Source of the DNA: Setaria digitata
Lineage: Eukaryota; Nematoda; Chromadorea; Rhabditida; Setariidae
Assembly: GCA_003640385.1 (NCBI GenBank)
Contig: RCAB01000011.1
Location: 248,001 to 312,000, forward strand
DNA length: 64,000 nt
Direction: 5' to 3'
Made by a program: the position numbers and the translations under genes. The notes under the pieces are model-generated. The model ran no database searches. It was not told the DNA's origin and saw only the letters and a list, made by a program, of their open reading frames with translations. Shown here in pieces: positions 1 through 14,100 of this stretch (its first letter is position 1; each line of letters starts with the position of its first letter).

Positions 1-80
1 ATCAATGTATGTTCATGCTACCTGCCATATTTTTAGTTTAGTTTGATTTCACAGTAAACTAGCAATCAGCAAAGATATAC

Positions 81-3000
81 CTCGTAGCTAGTTTCATTAA
101 ACTGCACATATCAGTAGATGCATAAACGATAAGAAAAAACTGGCACCATAATCCAACACAAGCATACATTGCAAAAAAATCATAGCCGAGCTCCTCTGCT
201 ATTTTGTATATCACTTAAAATTATTATTCACATATTGAACGAATAATACTATAAATCAACAGCATTGCGCAGCTCTTCGAACAAAACCATTTTTTTTTAG
301 TTCAACTAAAAACTTATCCCAAATTTTCAGACAAATCAAAAAGTTATTTTCAGCATATGGGTGAACTTACATACCTTTTATATATATTGCTAATGGTACT
401 GTGGTGAGCAATATAATCATCGGCTGTCCTCCAAATATTGCGAAAAATATCCCGCCAAGTGCTTGAGCAGTAATTACTTTACGTACATCTCAAAAGTAAC
501 TGTTGAACGAAGGAAATGAACTCTCTACACCACTCTTTTTACAAGTTGTTATTAGAAAAAAATCTGATTGATTTTTCATTTGAATTAAAAAAGAAAAATA
601 GACTGGATGAGATTCTGAGGTACACTTATAGTTTTCTGAGTTAAAGCAAACACAAACTAATTTAGCTGAAGTCGAACGAGAAGTGATTAAACAGTCTTAC
701 TGCGATTTTTTCTTCTAATGAATAACAACTTGACGTTAAAACTAAAGCAAAATGAAGGGAACTCACTGATACTCCCTTGTGTATTATCATCATTCAAAAC
801 ACCGAAAGCAATTGCTGGTAGAAGACAAGCAAAATATAGAAATACTATCGAGCTGAACAATTTCTGGATTGTTTTCGAGCCACGCAATCCTGAAAGAAGC
901 TTAATTATAATTACTTCACACCACGTCATGCTTTCAATTCTTAATGTTGAAAATATGACAAAGGGTAGCAAAGGAAACTGATGACTGACCATCCAGGTAG
1001 TCTGAAGAGTAGTATTTGATACGTCGAAGAAAATCGTTGCTGAGTCCTCGAAATAGATACCATTTTCCAGGACCAAACTAAAATTCAAGCGTAATATTAC
1101 ATGTTCTATTAGTTCGCCATTCTTCATAACAATCCTTAAACTGATCCCTAGTTATTTTAGATCGTACGCTCTACCTCTCGAGAACTATACTAGTTGTGGA
1201 ATTTACCGAAGAAACTAAACTATTCATAATTTGGGATGAAATACAAGATGTTTGTAAATCCATCAGAAGGATCAAACAAAAAAAAGAATGTAAGAAGATT
1301 GTTAGATAGATGAATTCAAACTAACCAACTGTTCCTTGGCTTGACTGAAATGAATTGATGTTTTCCTTTCTCTCCACTGATTCTGATCTATAGCTAGTTC
1401 TTTCGCAGCTGATAGCAATGTAGATCTTAAAAAAGTAGCAACTTTGAAATAATTTTTCATAGTTCATGTGAAAAACAGGAGAATGGAAAAACAGATGTAA
1501 ACAGCTGAAGAGGTAAGTTTAATACTAGATGTGGTAATTATTCCAAGCCTTTTGGAATATTTTATGAGTAGGATCATTTTAGTATTACTTGCTGAAGCCG
1601 GAAAACACAGTTATTTTGATTTTAAGCTTTGAGGATAACAGATCCGAAAATCTCATTTTTGGTCTCTAAAACAAAAAACCTATTCTTCTTACTAAACCTA
1701 GAAATCTATACTTACCTAAACTGATCAACAGTTTGAGCCATGACAAGTCGCTGCCTGATATCCATATCAGCAAAAAGTGTAGCAAAAGTTCTTGTTGTTT
1801 CAAGTGCTGTCTTAGTGCCCTTCTAAACTATATTTCATTAGTTAAATGATTACATCAAACAAAAGCTATGAAAGCTTTAAAAAACATTGAAGGATTTATT
1901 GTCACGAAAAAATTTTGAGGAAATTCGTTATTAAATTTGAGAAATCTAATTATTTAATTTTACTTAAAAATCTCACAGTAAGTGCACTGAAGGATTTTAG
2001 GAGGGAGGTATCCAGTAGAAGAATTTTTACATTCAACAAAATTCAACTGAAAAATTTTCAAAAAAAAGTATCATTACGGTAAAAAATCTTTTGTTACTAA
2101 AAAATAAAACTGAAAAAAAACAGACTTTTGCGAAGATCAAATAAGAACAATTAACTAATGAATAAGCAAATTATTCAGTTACTTCAACGTATATTTTCTT
2201 GATGACAACAATATCTCAGAGTGCAACTGATAATAGTTGTAATTACTACTTTTAAAAACATGTAGCATGATTATTTCAAAACAGAATTGGGAAAGTAAAC
2301 TAATTTTCCAAAACAGTAATCAACATTCATCAATTTGAACTAACTTTTTAATAAGAGACAATAGTGACTGAGTTCTACTACTTTCTACGTACCACTGGCA
2401 AATGACATTAACTTTTTAGAGCCCCTCCAACTTCACACTGTCCTTCTTACTTATCCCACTTCTACTTTATCATACGTGATGCATAAATTTCGAAAGAGAA
2501 TATAAAGATTAATTTTAATTTTAACAGGACCTAAATTTCTAAAAAATATATTATAATGTAAAGCTTGTTTTCAAGTTTCTATAAAGAAATTCCCAATGAT
2601 TTCTTCTTGATGTGAGGTATTTATGAAAAAATTACAATAAAAATATGGGTATTTCAAACGAGGATGGGAAATGACAGTATGATAATTCCCAACACTGAAA
2701 TCCCAGATGTGTAGGACTGCGGCACTCAGAAGGTCAGTATTATACTGTCCAATTTCTATTCGGTTACAAGGAATTTTAGACCCCCGTTACATGCGTTCTT
2801 CTTGAACGGTCTTGAGGGTGATATTACATGATACGAATGTCAAACAGTACCGCACGTGAAGGAGCAATGACGATGATAATGAACCGGAGATCCTGCATTG
2901 TTCGACCCAAATTGGTTGGGTGGCTGAGTCGAGCGATTGCCACATGCCTGTGCTGTACTGTATTCAACATACACCTATAAATCGAAAGAACTTCATAAAA

Positions 3001-6000
3001 GTATTCCTAACCTTTGCTATTAAGACTAGCAAGTTGATCTTCAAACTTCGAATATCTTCGAGCGATCAGTTTAAAGATGGGTCAATTCTCCTTCTGAACA
3101 ATGAATTATCGCCTTACTGATAGGCTGTAGAACTTTTAAACCATTACTCTTCGAAGAATTTCTTCTAATTCTAGAAAGTCTTTCTTTACCTTATATCAAT
3201 GATAGCAAATTACCACAGAAATTCGTTTTTAAGACATGAAGCAATTTTTTATTTTTATTTAATAAAGTAGATAATCAGTGGATTTCCATCCAATTTCCAT
3301 CACCTAGAGTCATCCGAATAGTTTAACTCTTGCTAATCGAAGGGTCTCATCTATAGTGATAATACGTCTATCATAGTTTTGTGAAATCTTCATGCACTAT
3401 TCATAGTAATTATAAATGTCATAAATAGTAATTGGCGCTTCAGAGCGAACAAATTTGACGAAAATAAACTTAAATTTTATCCAGGAAATGTATTGGAAAT
3501 AGAAGGCTTATCTTAAGTGACAAAAATTAAAATTTGCAAATTGTTGGTCTCTTACAAAGCACAAATCCAAGACTGATCGTAATCGAATGTACCACCGATC
3601 GTGCCTGTTGTGCAGATACTTTGAACTGTCCGGCTCAGTATATGGACTACAAATAGAACACACTAAGAAGTCATAACAGTGCTTTCCTTTCAAATGAAAT
3701 TTGGAAATTCGGAAATAGCAAAAACAGTCTTACACTGATTCCCGGCATCCTGTGTGAAAAGCACTGATCGAACTTGCTCACTAGTGAATTCCGGCTCTTG
3801 AATATCCATTTCATGAATTATCCTAGAAGAAGGAATTTTCAATGGATCACCGTTCCACAATGACAAATCATAAATCGCACAATTTATCACACGCATCTAA
3901 ATTGTTGGAAAACTAGAATAGTCTAAAGTAATGTTAGTGGCTTAGCTGAGGAGTAATTTAAAGAACAAAAAAACACTGCCAAATTCCACGAACTTTTAAG
4001 ATAAATCATAGAGCATTGCAATATTTTTAAATATTTTAAATGTACAAAAATAAAATAATTTTAAAGCCCACTGGAGAGCCTCAAGTCCTCTGAGATGTTG
4101 AGAGAACAATAGCTGAAGTGATAGTGAGATATATCTCAGCAAATTTCTCGAGGGATGAAAAAGAAAAATTTGTCAAAAAACTTTTTAAGAAAAATTTTTA
4201 AAGTTAGAGTTTGGAGTTTCCAAAAAAAAGCATTCCGCGTCCACATACTTCGCAAAAATCTCCTCTAGGGAAGTTTCTTGTAAATCAAGTAGGAGGACGG
4301 ATTTATTGAGCAAATGATCGATATCCATAGTCGCTCGAATCTCTGATCCAAAATCCTTCATGGGAATCTTTTCATGTTTCGCATACATCAATGTCACATT
4401 GTCGAATTCATCTGGAACGAATAGCGTTCTTTTGTGAAAATTTTTCTTTCATAGAAAATGAAATTTAAATGTTAATCCAAGTCTAAAGTCTGAAGAAGTA
4501 CTCAGGCTAAAATTTCCCAATTAGTTTTGATTTTGAAAATCGCAGCTAATTAATTGTTCTTATTTTCAAATCTAATTTTCTGATGGAAAGTCAAGAATAT
4601 CTATTGATCTTAGGATAAAGCAAAAAGTTATCTTCAAGTATTCCAATCGTTTTGCCATGTTTGCTTATTTTTACATAAGATTTTTATAATTAAATTATTG
4701 AATTCATCTGAACATGAATTTCTCGAAATCAATTTTATTATTCTGTTTCTTATTCTTATTCTTTTATATTTTATTATTTTTATTAATTTTATTATTGTCC
4801 AGTTTTGTCTGTGATAAATTATGACTTTCCCAGACAAGAATTGGCAATCTTCATAGATGCATGAATTCATATTATCAGTAGGAAATGTGGATTTTACTCT
4901 CCAAATACAATTTTACTACTGTTTATGAAATAAACAAGCAATGAAAATGCTTTTGGGGAACTTCGCTTGTCGTCTAAAATAATCATACAGTGAAATTAAA
5001 ACATATTTTTATAGCGTTTGAAAAAAAGGGACAAAAAAAGAAGATATAATGACTATAGACAAAGAATTATTCATACAGACTTACAGCTTACGAAACTAGC
5101 TAGAACGCTTTTTGTAGTAAGAAAGTTAGATTTCCAGATAGAATATAAACTTGTTTAAACGTTGAAAGCCGATTAAATACCGGAACTTTCTTTTTAGATA
5201 AAAATTTTGTAAAGTAGTCTTGCTACTCAATATCAATTTTTCCAGCTTTTAGGAAAATATGCCACCATTTCCAGTTTGATGCAATTTCCATAATTCAAGA
5301 AATGTGAAGAATTAGTAGTCTGCGGGGATCCTAATCCCACAAATTTCTTCAACGATGTTTATTTCCAATAGACAATAATAATCATAATTTTCTGCATCTC
5401 TTCCTTCCGAGTAACCGAAAGCGACGAGACTTTGTCAGGTTCAGTCCAGAAATGATTTGGATTTAATTCCTGTCATTTACATTGATCATTTTCGCAACTT
5501 CACTAGATTTCATTTGCGTACTGGAAATGAATTTAGGGAATGGTCTACATGTCTTGCATTCGATTATATTAATTAGGTTGTTGCACAAATAAGCGTAAAA
5601 AAGGCAGAAGATAATTTAGCTTGTTAATTTACTAATAAGCTATTTGAAGGACAGCTGCTGATGAGCTTCTGTTCCGGCACACACACACACATATATATCT
5701 AATTATATAATATAATATATATAATATAATATAATATAATNAAGTTGCGAAAATTTTTTTTATATTTTTGATATATATAAATTTTGATATATATATATAT
5801 ATATATATATCAAAAATACGGTGAGCAGACAATGTAGTGGCCAAAGAAGTTTGTTTAATAATTTTGAAGTTGACAATAAAGAAATTATCACCAAATTGCA
5901 AGCTAGGATATAAACATATTTTAGCTTTATTTCAGTACTGGGATAAGCAAAGAACAATGAGAGACGTTTCGGTACTTTAAGATATCAAATTTTCATATTC

Positions 6001-7195
6001 AGATCAATTTTCTCATTAATTAGGAAGAGGAAGTATCGAACTGCAAAGTTTATAGGAGTATGCAACCTAATGTAGAGACTGAAATAACTGGGCAAAATTT
6101 TGAAAAATTATAAAGATATATTAAGAGAATAAGTTTCTGTTGCCTGTTGGTTCAAAGCAAAAAGTATTATAATTTCAAATTTCACATTCATGTAAATGCT
6201 AGTACAGTTTTGAAATTGAAATTAAAGTGCGTCCTTGATTGTACGAAGTTAGATACCTCAATTTAAAACCTTAGGAGTTAAAAAGAATCTGATGGCTTCA
6301 GATGTTGATAAAAGAAAGAGTAATGGAAGGTGTACGCACCTTCATTACTCCAGCTAAGAGTGTCCAGAGGTGGTGTATCAGTTTCCCTGTCCAACAAGCT
6401 GATGTAATCAAGTTGAAAGACTGAACCGAATTGATTGTTATTTCGAGAGCCATTTTTGCTGAGCGTTTCATTGCTTAAGCTAAACATTGCTGATTCTCGA
6501 CGATTTCGCCTACTGGCTGCCGATGTTCCTCCTAATAATTCGTTCTCTTGCAAATTCTTCACCGATAACCAACTCACTCGCTTAGTGGGACACTGTGGCG
6601 TCGGCACTACCTCAGGTGCCACCGAGCACATCAGTTTCCTTTGCGGCGTCTTCTCTCTTGACGAATCATTTTTAACATGATATACTAATGTCAGAGGCTT
6701 CCTTTTGCAGGTGTCACTGTCCAAGGCAAAGGTTGACTGGAAATTCCTTCTCCGATACAGTTTCCAACCCATAAAACCGATTGCTGGTGCTCCGATTTGG
6801 ATGGACCGTCTACGGCTATCGAGAAGTGAAGGAGGGAGCAACGAAGCAGTTCGTGTCATAAGTTCTTTTTGATGTGCATTTTCAACTGATGACATCGGTG
6901 GACAGGAAGTCACTGAATTTCCTGATGTAATTGAGATCCGCCGGTGTTCCGGAATGTAGAGTAAAGCATGTGAAGTATGCTTCACTAACAGTCTCTCCCT
7001 GTTCATCTCGAATTTTGTAATCGCGGAACCGTCATTTTCAGTCTTAAAAACAAGTGGTGGAGGAACGACTTTGTCTAAGTTCAATTTGGCACTCTCATCC
7101 AGGTCTTTCGAGTCATTTTCCGATGTTTGTTCTATTTGTTCTTTTAGGTCCGCACTTCGCAGAACTTGAGAATTTGCAGTGGTTGAGCTTTTCAT
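81..7195 (-). CDS. SLC4A11-like (bicarbonate transporter superfamily) membrane transporter, 3' end off the window
   Basis: Exons on the minus strand, in transcript order: 7195-6340, 4411-4249, 3822-3734, 3646-3556, 2974-2851, 1822-1716, 1425-1326, 1077-990, 889-767, 488-375, 198-81. All junction phases agree, giving about 657 visible residues. The leader exon (285 aa) is Ser/Arg-rich and looks disordered. Next comes the SLC4 cytoplasmic domain: EIRATMDIDHLL, SVLFTQDAG, FDYDQSWICAL, RHVAIARL, then KGTKTALETTRTFATLFAD. The membrane domain begins near residue 511, with the first helix at about 551-569 (LYFACLLPAIAFG) followed by LNDDNTQG. ALGGIFFAIFGGQPMIILLT follows in exon 488-375. These motifs match vertebrate SLC4A11 (borate / H+ / NH3-type transport at the plasma membrane) better than the anion exchangers. 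The acceptor at 489 is TTTTGAG, slightly unusual. The remaining helices and stop lie left of position 1. The join from the 6340 donor to the 4411 acceptor rests on phase only. Confidence 0.88.
4412..6339 (-). other. Intron of the SLC4A11-like gene
   Basis: No supported exon was seen here. The stretch holds AT-rich filler, the CA/TA microsatellite and an ambiguous base at 5741. Short minus-strand open frames near 4634-4870 look like chance. Confidence 0.5.
5681..5819. repeat. CA and TA microsatellite with a long AT hairpin
   Basis: A short CA run (about 5681-5691) leads into TA/TAA-rich repeats and an ambiguous base at 5741. From 5763 to 5819 the sequence forms an inverted repeat: TATTTTTGATATATA on one side and TATATATCAAAAATA on the other, with a TA run between. 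It lies in the intron between 6340 and 4411 of the transporter gene. Confidence 0.9.
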
Positions 7196-7754
7196 TTTCT
7201 TTCCATAAAGATTTCAAATGAATGAAATTAGTGTCGTAAGAGTCACTATAGTTAATCTTTGCCAATGATAACAGGAGATTAGTGGTATATGAAGAAAGGA
7301 TTCATATAAGCAGCAATATAATAAATCCGAAATAACTCAGTACCAACACATTTATTTCAGCAGGAAATTCCTTCAAGTTTTGGTTCACGTCAATCAATTT
7401 TTTCACTTCGATGGACTTTTGTTGAGAAAAAACTACAATATGTCCGTTTTCGTATATTCAGTAGGATCATCATCATCCTGTGGTGTTATATCCAATAGAA
7501 TGAATAGAAATACACATACAAATCAGGCCAAAGCAGAAAAATTAGTTTGTTTGATTCGGTGGTGTTGTTGCCAAATGAAGAGAACCAGAAAGAGATAACA
7601 TTCGTCTTTTTCTTCTGTGGGGAAGTGGTCTAAGAGGGATAAAGTAAGAGCTAACAGATGAGATGAAAAACAAAGAGAAGCTTGGCAAAAAACCTATAAA
7701 AGAGATGGGACAAAGACAACGGGGACTGTTTAACTCGATACACTGCTATGGGGT

Positions 7755-7797
7755 GGCTAAGCCTTGGCCTGAAGGCCAGTGTGGCTGGCTTCCAGCC
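7755..7797. repeat. Three consecutive perfect short inverted repeats
   Basis: GGCTAAGCC (7755-7763), TGGCCTGAAGGCCA (7765-7778) and GGCTGGCTTCCAGCC (7783-7797) are three adjacent perfect palindromes with 4-, 6- and 6-bp arms, all GC-rich within AT-rich DNA. They sit about 560 bp upstream of the minus-strand leader exon that starts at 7195. They may form a structured RNA or be a fragment of a foldback element. No function is shown. Confidence 0.75.
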
Positions 7798-10700
7798 TTC
7801 GCAATGAACCAGTAGCTAAGCGCAGAACTGATCCTGCAATTACTCGTGATTGAATATAGAAGCTTGCATCCTCCCACTAACTAGTTTTTTGATGAGTGAC
7901 AGGCCTGTGGATCGCAATGACCCTTTATTTTCACCTTTTCAATAAATACCTATCGAGTCCACTCCAGATTCAACTTTTGGACAGCCAGTTAGCTATCAAC
8001 TTCTGCATCTAAAACAGTAAATAGGAAGCCTCCTTACAACAAACCAGTTCGGTTTTCCATTTACTGAATCCCGAAAAACTTAGCTGAGTGAATCCAAATA
8101 TACCAATCATCACCATTCAGAGGCAGCAGTGCATCAATACAAGGAGTTATAAAAGTCTTGACATGCTTTTCTTTTTTTTTTACTAACAGTATTAATAATC
8201 ATTGAAGACTTGATTTTAGAAATGATTTATTGCAATAGGTCAATTTTTGAGGCTTTAACTTGAGAGTTGAAGAAAATTTATAGAAGATTGAGAAATCAAA
8301 ATTATAAATGACTTTGGCAGTAGTGAAATGGTTGGCATCATTTAAGAAACAAGACTTGTTGCTGGGAATGAACCCATCTGATACAATTTCTTAGAGATTG
8401 TCTCGAAACGCTGAAATGATTAACAATTTCTATTTGAACTAGTTTTTTTGTATTCCACACGTATGTAACCTTTTCATTAAAACAAACTTGAGTTTTGTTA
8501 ACTCCCAAATAATTTCCAGCAGCGTTGCTTCTAATTCAATGAAAAAGACCATTTATAATACTCCATTACAAAATCATCTTAAATATGTGAAGTATATGGA
8601 ATTTTGATCTAAATGGTGTGAACAAATGTTAATCAAAATTGTTTATGACAGTTTCGAGCGGTTCTAACTGAAGTCTGAAAAGTAAAGAAACAGACTTTTA
8701 GAAATAAGTTTTTCATGAACATTTCGGGACTTTATTTTGTAATTTCAGTACTCCATTATTTGAAAATTTTTCTTAAGCTATCCTAAAAAGAGACAAATTT
8801 TTCAAAGACGAAACAATTATCTTCTGTTTATTGAATTAGTAAATAACTGAAATGATTTAAAATATTCCAGAAATTTTAAATTATCTTCTGGGAACATGAA
8901 AGAAGAGAAACGTTAAAGGCATTACAGCAAAGGTAAACGAATGATGTAACATTATTCACTCAATCTGGTGCCTTTCTGTGAAGAATAATTATGATCTAAA
9001 CAGCTGATTGAATCGGCAAAAGGAATAAAAGATTTTAAAATGCACCCACTGCAAAGTCTGAAGAGTTTGAAATGTTTCATCTTTCTTTTTCAACTTTATA
9101 AGTTTATTTTGTTGAAAGCATCCGAACATTATATTTTCAGCGAAAATTGTAAAAAGTCCTCTTTCGCTATTATCAGCTAGTTAAAATATTTATTTAAAGA
9201 AATAGCTTCGTTCACTGTAATTTCTTTTAAAATGATAATTGCTTTCGAAAGCAATAGAAAGTTCCAAAATGCCTTCTTGAAATCTAATCATTTATGTAAG
9301 CCTGACTACAGAGTTCGCCTCGATCGTATTTAATTTAATGGTATATTCAAGAATGTTCAAAATTCGCGTTTAGGTAAGTTTTCATGAAATTATGAATATG
9401 TGTAATGACTGAGTCATGAAGTCATAAGATCTGGCTTAATTGTAAGTTTGATTTGAGATTATGAAACAGCTTTTCTAATATTAAAATTCTCCAGAATAAC
9501 TATGCAAATAAGACTGTCACTACTATACCTCAAAGAATGTCTTGCTCAAAAAATATCTTTTATTGTCCTAAGTAGTTATTTACTATACTTATACACCAGT
9601 TAACGAAACTGGCTCAGTTCATGTAAGATCACTTATTTTTTCATCAGCACAGCTTCAGCAAAACTGAAAACAGATTTTGGCATACAAGCTTAGTTAATTA
9701 AGCCAAGAAAATCTTGGACAGATTGATCCATGTTTGGAATTACATGATCAAAATCACCGAGGTTCTAATGGTAATAAATTGAAATTATTTATTATTGTGC
9801 AATAAGTTTCTTTGTAGATTGATTAATGCTAGTAGTTTTAAATATTCAAAGTTTTTCATTTCATTTCCTGCAAACAAAAAGTGACAAGATATTCACCGAA
9901 AGATTTAAAATATCAAATTTGTTAAAAATAATATCTATGCCTTTAAAACTTTTCTTTTAAACCTTCGTAAAATTACTGAAAAAATTAAAAAGAAGAGTAC
10001 TGAGGTAACATTTCGAGTTCAACTAATGATATGGTGATAAGTGATAAAAAAATATATTCTCATGTGATCGTTGGCTAATTTCGATGTCAGTGCCAATTTT
10101 TCACGACTTCATTAATTATCAGAAACCAATTATTCTGAAACGGAAAAAATCTTGAGTGAAAGACAGATGCCCCAGGCTTTCATGTATATCAATTGGGCTG
10201 GGTCAGTGTCAAAGCTGTGTGTCCGGATTTTGGGTGTTTGTCCGTTCGTATGCTCTATGCAGGATAGCACCTTGCATTGTTCAAATGTATGTCTAATTAT
10301 CAGTGGTAGCACGGATATTTCTGACACCAAAACACTTCGACGTGGAAATCAAAACGCTACTGTTAGATGAAACTGATAACATCACTGTGTTAACGCCTTG
10401 CGAGACAATATATAAGTGTCATCGTAGGCAAACAAATGACTACTAGGTAAAAAGTGTGAAGGATGGAGTAGGAAAACAGAACTCACAGTGCTCGTGCTTT
10501 CATAATTAAATTCATTCTTGATTGGATGGATAGTGCCGACGAACAATAAACGGTTAATCAAGATGTTAAGCAAGATGAGAAATGGCAAAAAGTTAAGCCA
10601 CTCATACTGCTTAAGTAGCGTAAAAATGTCATTTTTCTAAAACTGGGAAATTGCTACTCAATTTTTAGTGGTGACACGATTAAAAAATGTCTCGATGCCC

Positions 10701-11087
10701 TTATTTATACAGTTGGTTGATTATAAACAAGTTTTCGAATGAAGCCAATCGTTGTCAATGACCTAAAGGGGCGTGAGTTGTAGAGTGGTAGAGGTAAGGA
10801 AATGTGAGAAGTAGTCAGATAGTAATGTAGTCAAGTTAATGTAAAATAAAAATCCGAATTTAAATTTATATCTGAAGTAACTTGGGAGTGTTAAGAACAT
10901 GAGATACTTTACTATCGGTAGCAGTGATGAACTAAGAATTACGAGGAGTTTCTGATAGGAACTACATACAATTACAGCTTCGAAATGGAAAATAAGGAAA
11001 AGTTTTAATTCTGGAAAATAATGAAATAAATGGCAAGCACCTTCTTTTCATTCAACTATTTTTTACTTTATTCCATCTAATCGTTAC

Positions 11088-11140
11088 CATTATCAATGAT
11101 TGTTTTGNGCTGGTCTGTAACATTATCAATGATTGTTTTG
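11088..11140. repeat. 20-bp direct repeat flanking an ambiguous base
   Basis: The 20 bases at 11088-11107 recur exactly at 11121-11140, with an N at 11108 and 12 known bases between them. This is a real short duplication or an assembly seam. Confidence 0.85.
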
Positions 11141-14100
11141 ACAGGTATTTTATGTCGCCAATTCACCTGCTAACACGTTTCCTAACTCTATTACTTAGTG
11201 TGAAACTGGAACAATGCACAGTAATCTTTTGAATTTTAATAAATGGCATAAAATGTTAATTTTATGGAAATGATAAGGTTATCCTTCTTGTTTCAAACTT
11301 ATATCATAATTTTTCCCAAAAAGACCCTGGAATTGATAATGAAATCTCCAAAGCACTGAAAAATTCTCTGCAGGGAATTATTTCGGATAAATTAAACAAA
11401 CGAAATAGTTTAAAGCTTGGAAAGGAAAAAAAATGGCAGCTTCGAAATTAATCGCTCACTTCAGCAATTTCAACTTCTCTAAAATCGTTTTCTGTGAAAT
11501 ATCACTTGCAGAAAGAATACATAGCATATTTTTGATTCATTTTATAAGTACAAGTGGCAATCCATTAGTACAGACTGATTAGTATAATTTAAAGTGGGGA
11601 CCAAAGTAAACTAACACTTGTTGATACAAATAGGCGAACCTGAAACTTCGAGTAAACCATTTCATTTCATTTTGCAAATCCTCTTGAGAAAACGAGCATG
11701 TGTAAGAAGATAATGTGATTGGCAAGAAATAAAAGAATTGAAATTGATTGAGCAACTGTTGCATTAAATTGAATGATTAACCAAAGTTTTCCGCAACTGA
11801 GGCGGTCTATGTCACCAACTGAAAATCATATTTCGTTCATCGAATAAGCTAATATGTAGTTTTTGCCTAGTTACATTTGTAGCTATTTTTCTGCAATATA
11901 TTTTATTTCGCATATATATATTTTGCTTTCTTGCGTTCTTTTGTGTTAGAAACATAAAAAACTGCACACTGATTTTTATCATTCGAATTATTTTATAAGT
12001 GAACGAGTTCTCCTAAATGTTAGCTGGCTCATTATCAGTGTGCAAGTGTTTTCGCTTCGATGCACTGCTGAAAGTAAGGCTACTATTTCTAGAGAAGGAG
12101 TCGAACCAGGACAGGACCAAATTTCATAATTTGAATAACTACAATATTCCTTGAATTGAAGTGTCTTTTTATTTCTTTAGTAAGCTAATGAGCTACTGTA
12201 TTTCAGACAGGTTAGTAAATGGAGAATAAGAATAGTTAGTAAAAGAGAATAATAATGCATCGAAATATGTAAGGTTCATTCAGTACATTAGCTTGATAGC
12301 CAATTCAGTGTGCGATTTATACCTGTTTCCCGTTAATATGAGCCACATTATTTATATAAGATGCTATGCTAGCTAAAAATACATTCACGTTAGGATTCAG
12401 AGTTTACTACACTGAATTATTATCAACATTATCGAGACTGTCACTACAGCGTACTTTCCGAGCATAGATTATTATATGGAAAATTTTGTTATTATAAGTG
12501 ATCAAAGTACTTTTTTTTAAAATTCATTTTATTGAATTCATTTCACGGTCTCAAACGCACGGATGTCTTCAAACTTCTGAAGTGATCAAGTTGTTCAGCA
12601 TAAGGTTTACGGCGACGAATTTCCGGACAAAATTCCTTGAAAAATTTGCGTGAAATTTTTATAAGCTTCACAATAAAAAAAGTGTCGGGAGAAAGCTCAT
12701 TCTAGAATGGTTGGATGAAACAGGATGGAACAAATATCTTCAGAATTCTTTTTTCCATATTTATTTTTTAGTTAATGAACACCTCTATTACCTTCATCTT
12801 TCAATGATTAATGTTAAGCCAGAAATCTAAGTAAAAATGAAAGATTCAAGAAGGCACTGTTTGGCGACAATTTCATAAGCTTTTGATGATTTTTCAAAAC
12901 AATTGCAAGCACCTGATGATGTAATGATCTCCTAACAAAAAACCGTCTTGGTGATGATATCTTATCAGAATGTCAAGCAAACTTCGAAAACAAAGCAATC
13001 AGCTGCTTTTGAATATGGTGAATTAGAAGAGATTAACGACAACTCCGGGGAAAAACTGTTTCGAGCATTGGTAATAAACATTTGTGGATAAAGAAGAAAA
13101 AAGAATTCTTAAGTATGCACGAGGTAAGAAAATCAAAAAGAGCCTCCTTACACAAGCTACAATACTCAACTTTTGTCAGAAAGAAGGATTCAGTGAGATT
13201 AGTTTGACTAATCCAGAAATAACCATTTCATATATCTTCTTTCAAGTCTCTAGCAGCTTCTCATTTCCTCTATATTTTCAGTATAATGCATAATTTTGAT
13301 ATTCTACATATTACGTCTAATCATACTTCATGTTATATGCCATTATCTAGCTACCAGTAAGGCGTCCAAATTTACTGTCAAAATTTAGTTGCATCTATGC
13401 GCTATATTTTGCTGTTTAGAATAGCATTTTAGAATTTGATTTCAGTCAAGAAATTTACCAGCTGAGAAACAAAATCACTAAGAAATTAAACCACTGAAAT
13501 TTTTAAAAACCATACTAAAAGGATGAATCCGAATATCTTAAAATCGGTTTTACTAAACGGAAAAAGCTGATATGTAAGAGATTGCTTCCGGTTTAACACA
13601 TGATTATTTATCAAGAACTAACTTCTTTGTAGTTGGCTTGTTGATGAAAACATTAATTCCAAGACTAGTAGCATGATACGGCAAAGTTCCATAATTGTTA
13701 ACGACTACTTTCTGTCCTTTTTTTTTTAATTTTATAGAACCTTTTCCTTTTCTGAAACAATTTCGAATGAAATTCAGTTCCGTTTCCCCTACAAGCACCG
13801 GCGTTCCTCTGCTGGAGTGCATTATCTCATTAAATTGGATTTATTACTGAAATTTCAAATATCTAAATTCATTTCAAAAAAACGAAATGAAGTTTTAGAT
13901 GTATTTCCACTCCTCAATACCGTTTGATAAATGTGATATAGTTTAACACTGTAGCTGTCATTATTTTATAGAAAGATCATTAAAAACTGACAGAAAAATG
14001 CTAGATATAAAATGAAGTTAGAAGGATATAAGAGCGTTTAGCACAGAGTTTAGCTTCTGATAAAAATCAGCAGGGAGCAGTATTATCAGTGCCGTGATAA

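Noticed and set aside
687..1127. A 146-codon minus-strand frame
   Set aside because: Only its part at 889-767 is coding in that frame. The rest is intron plus exon 1077-990, which is read in a different frame.
12541..13300. A possible decayed transposase region on the plus strand
   Set aside because: Lysine-rich short frames only. No recognisable transposase motif and no ends were found.
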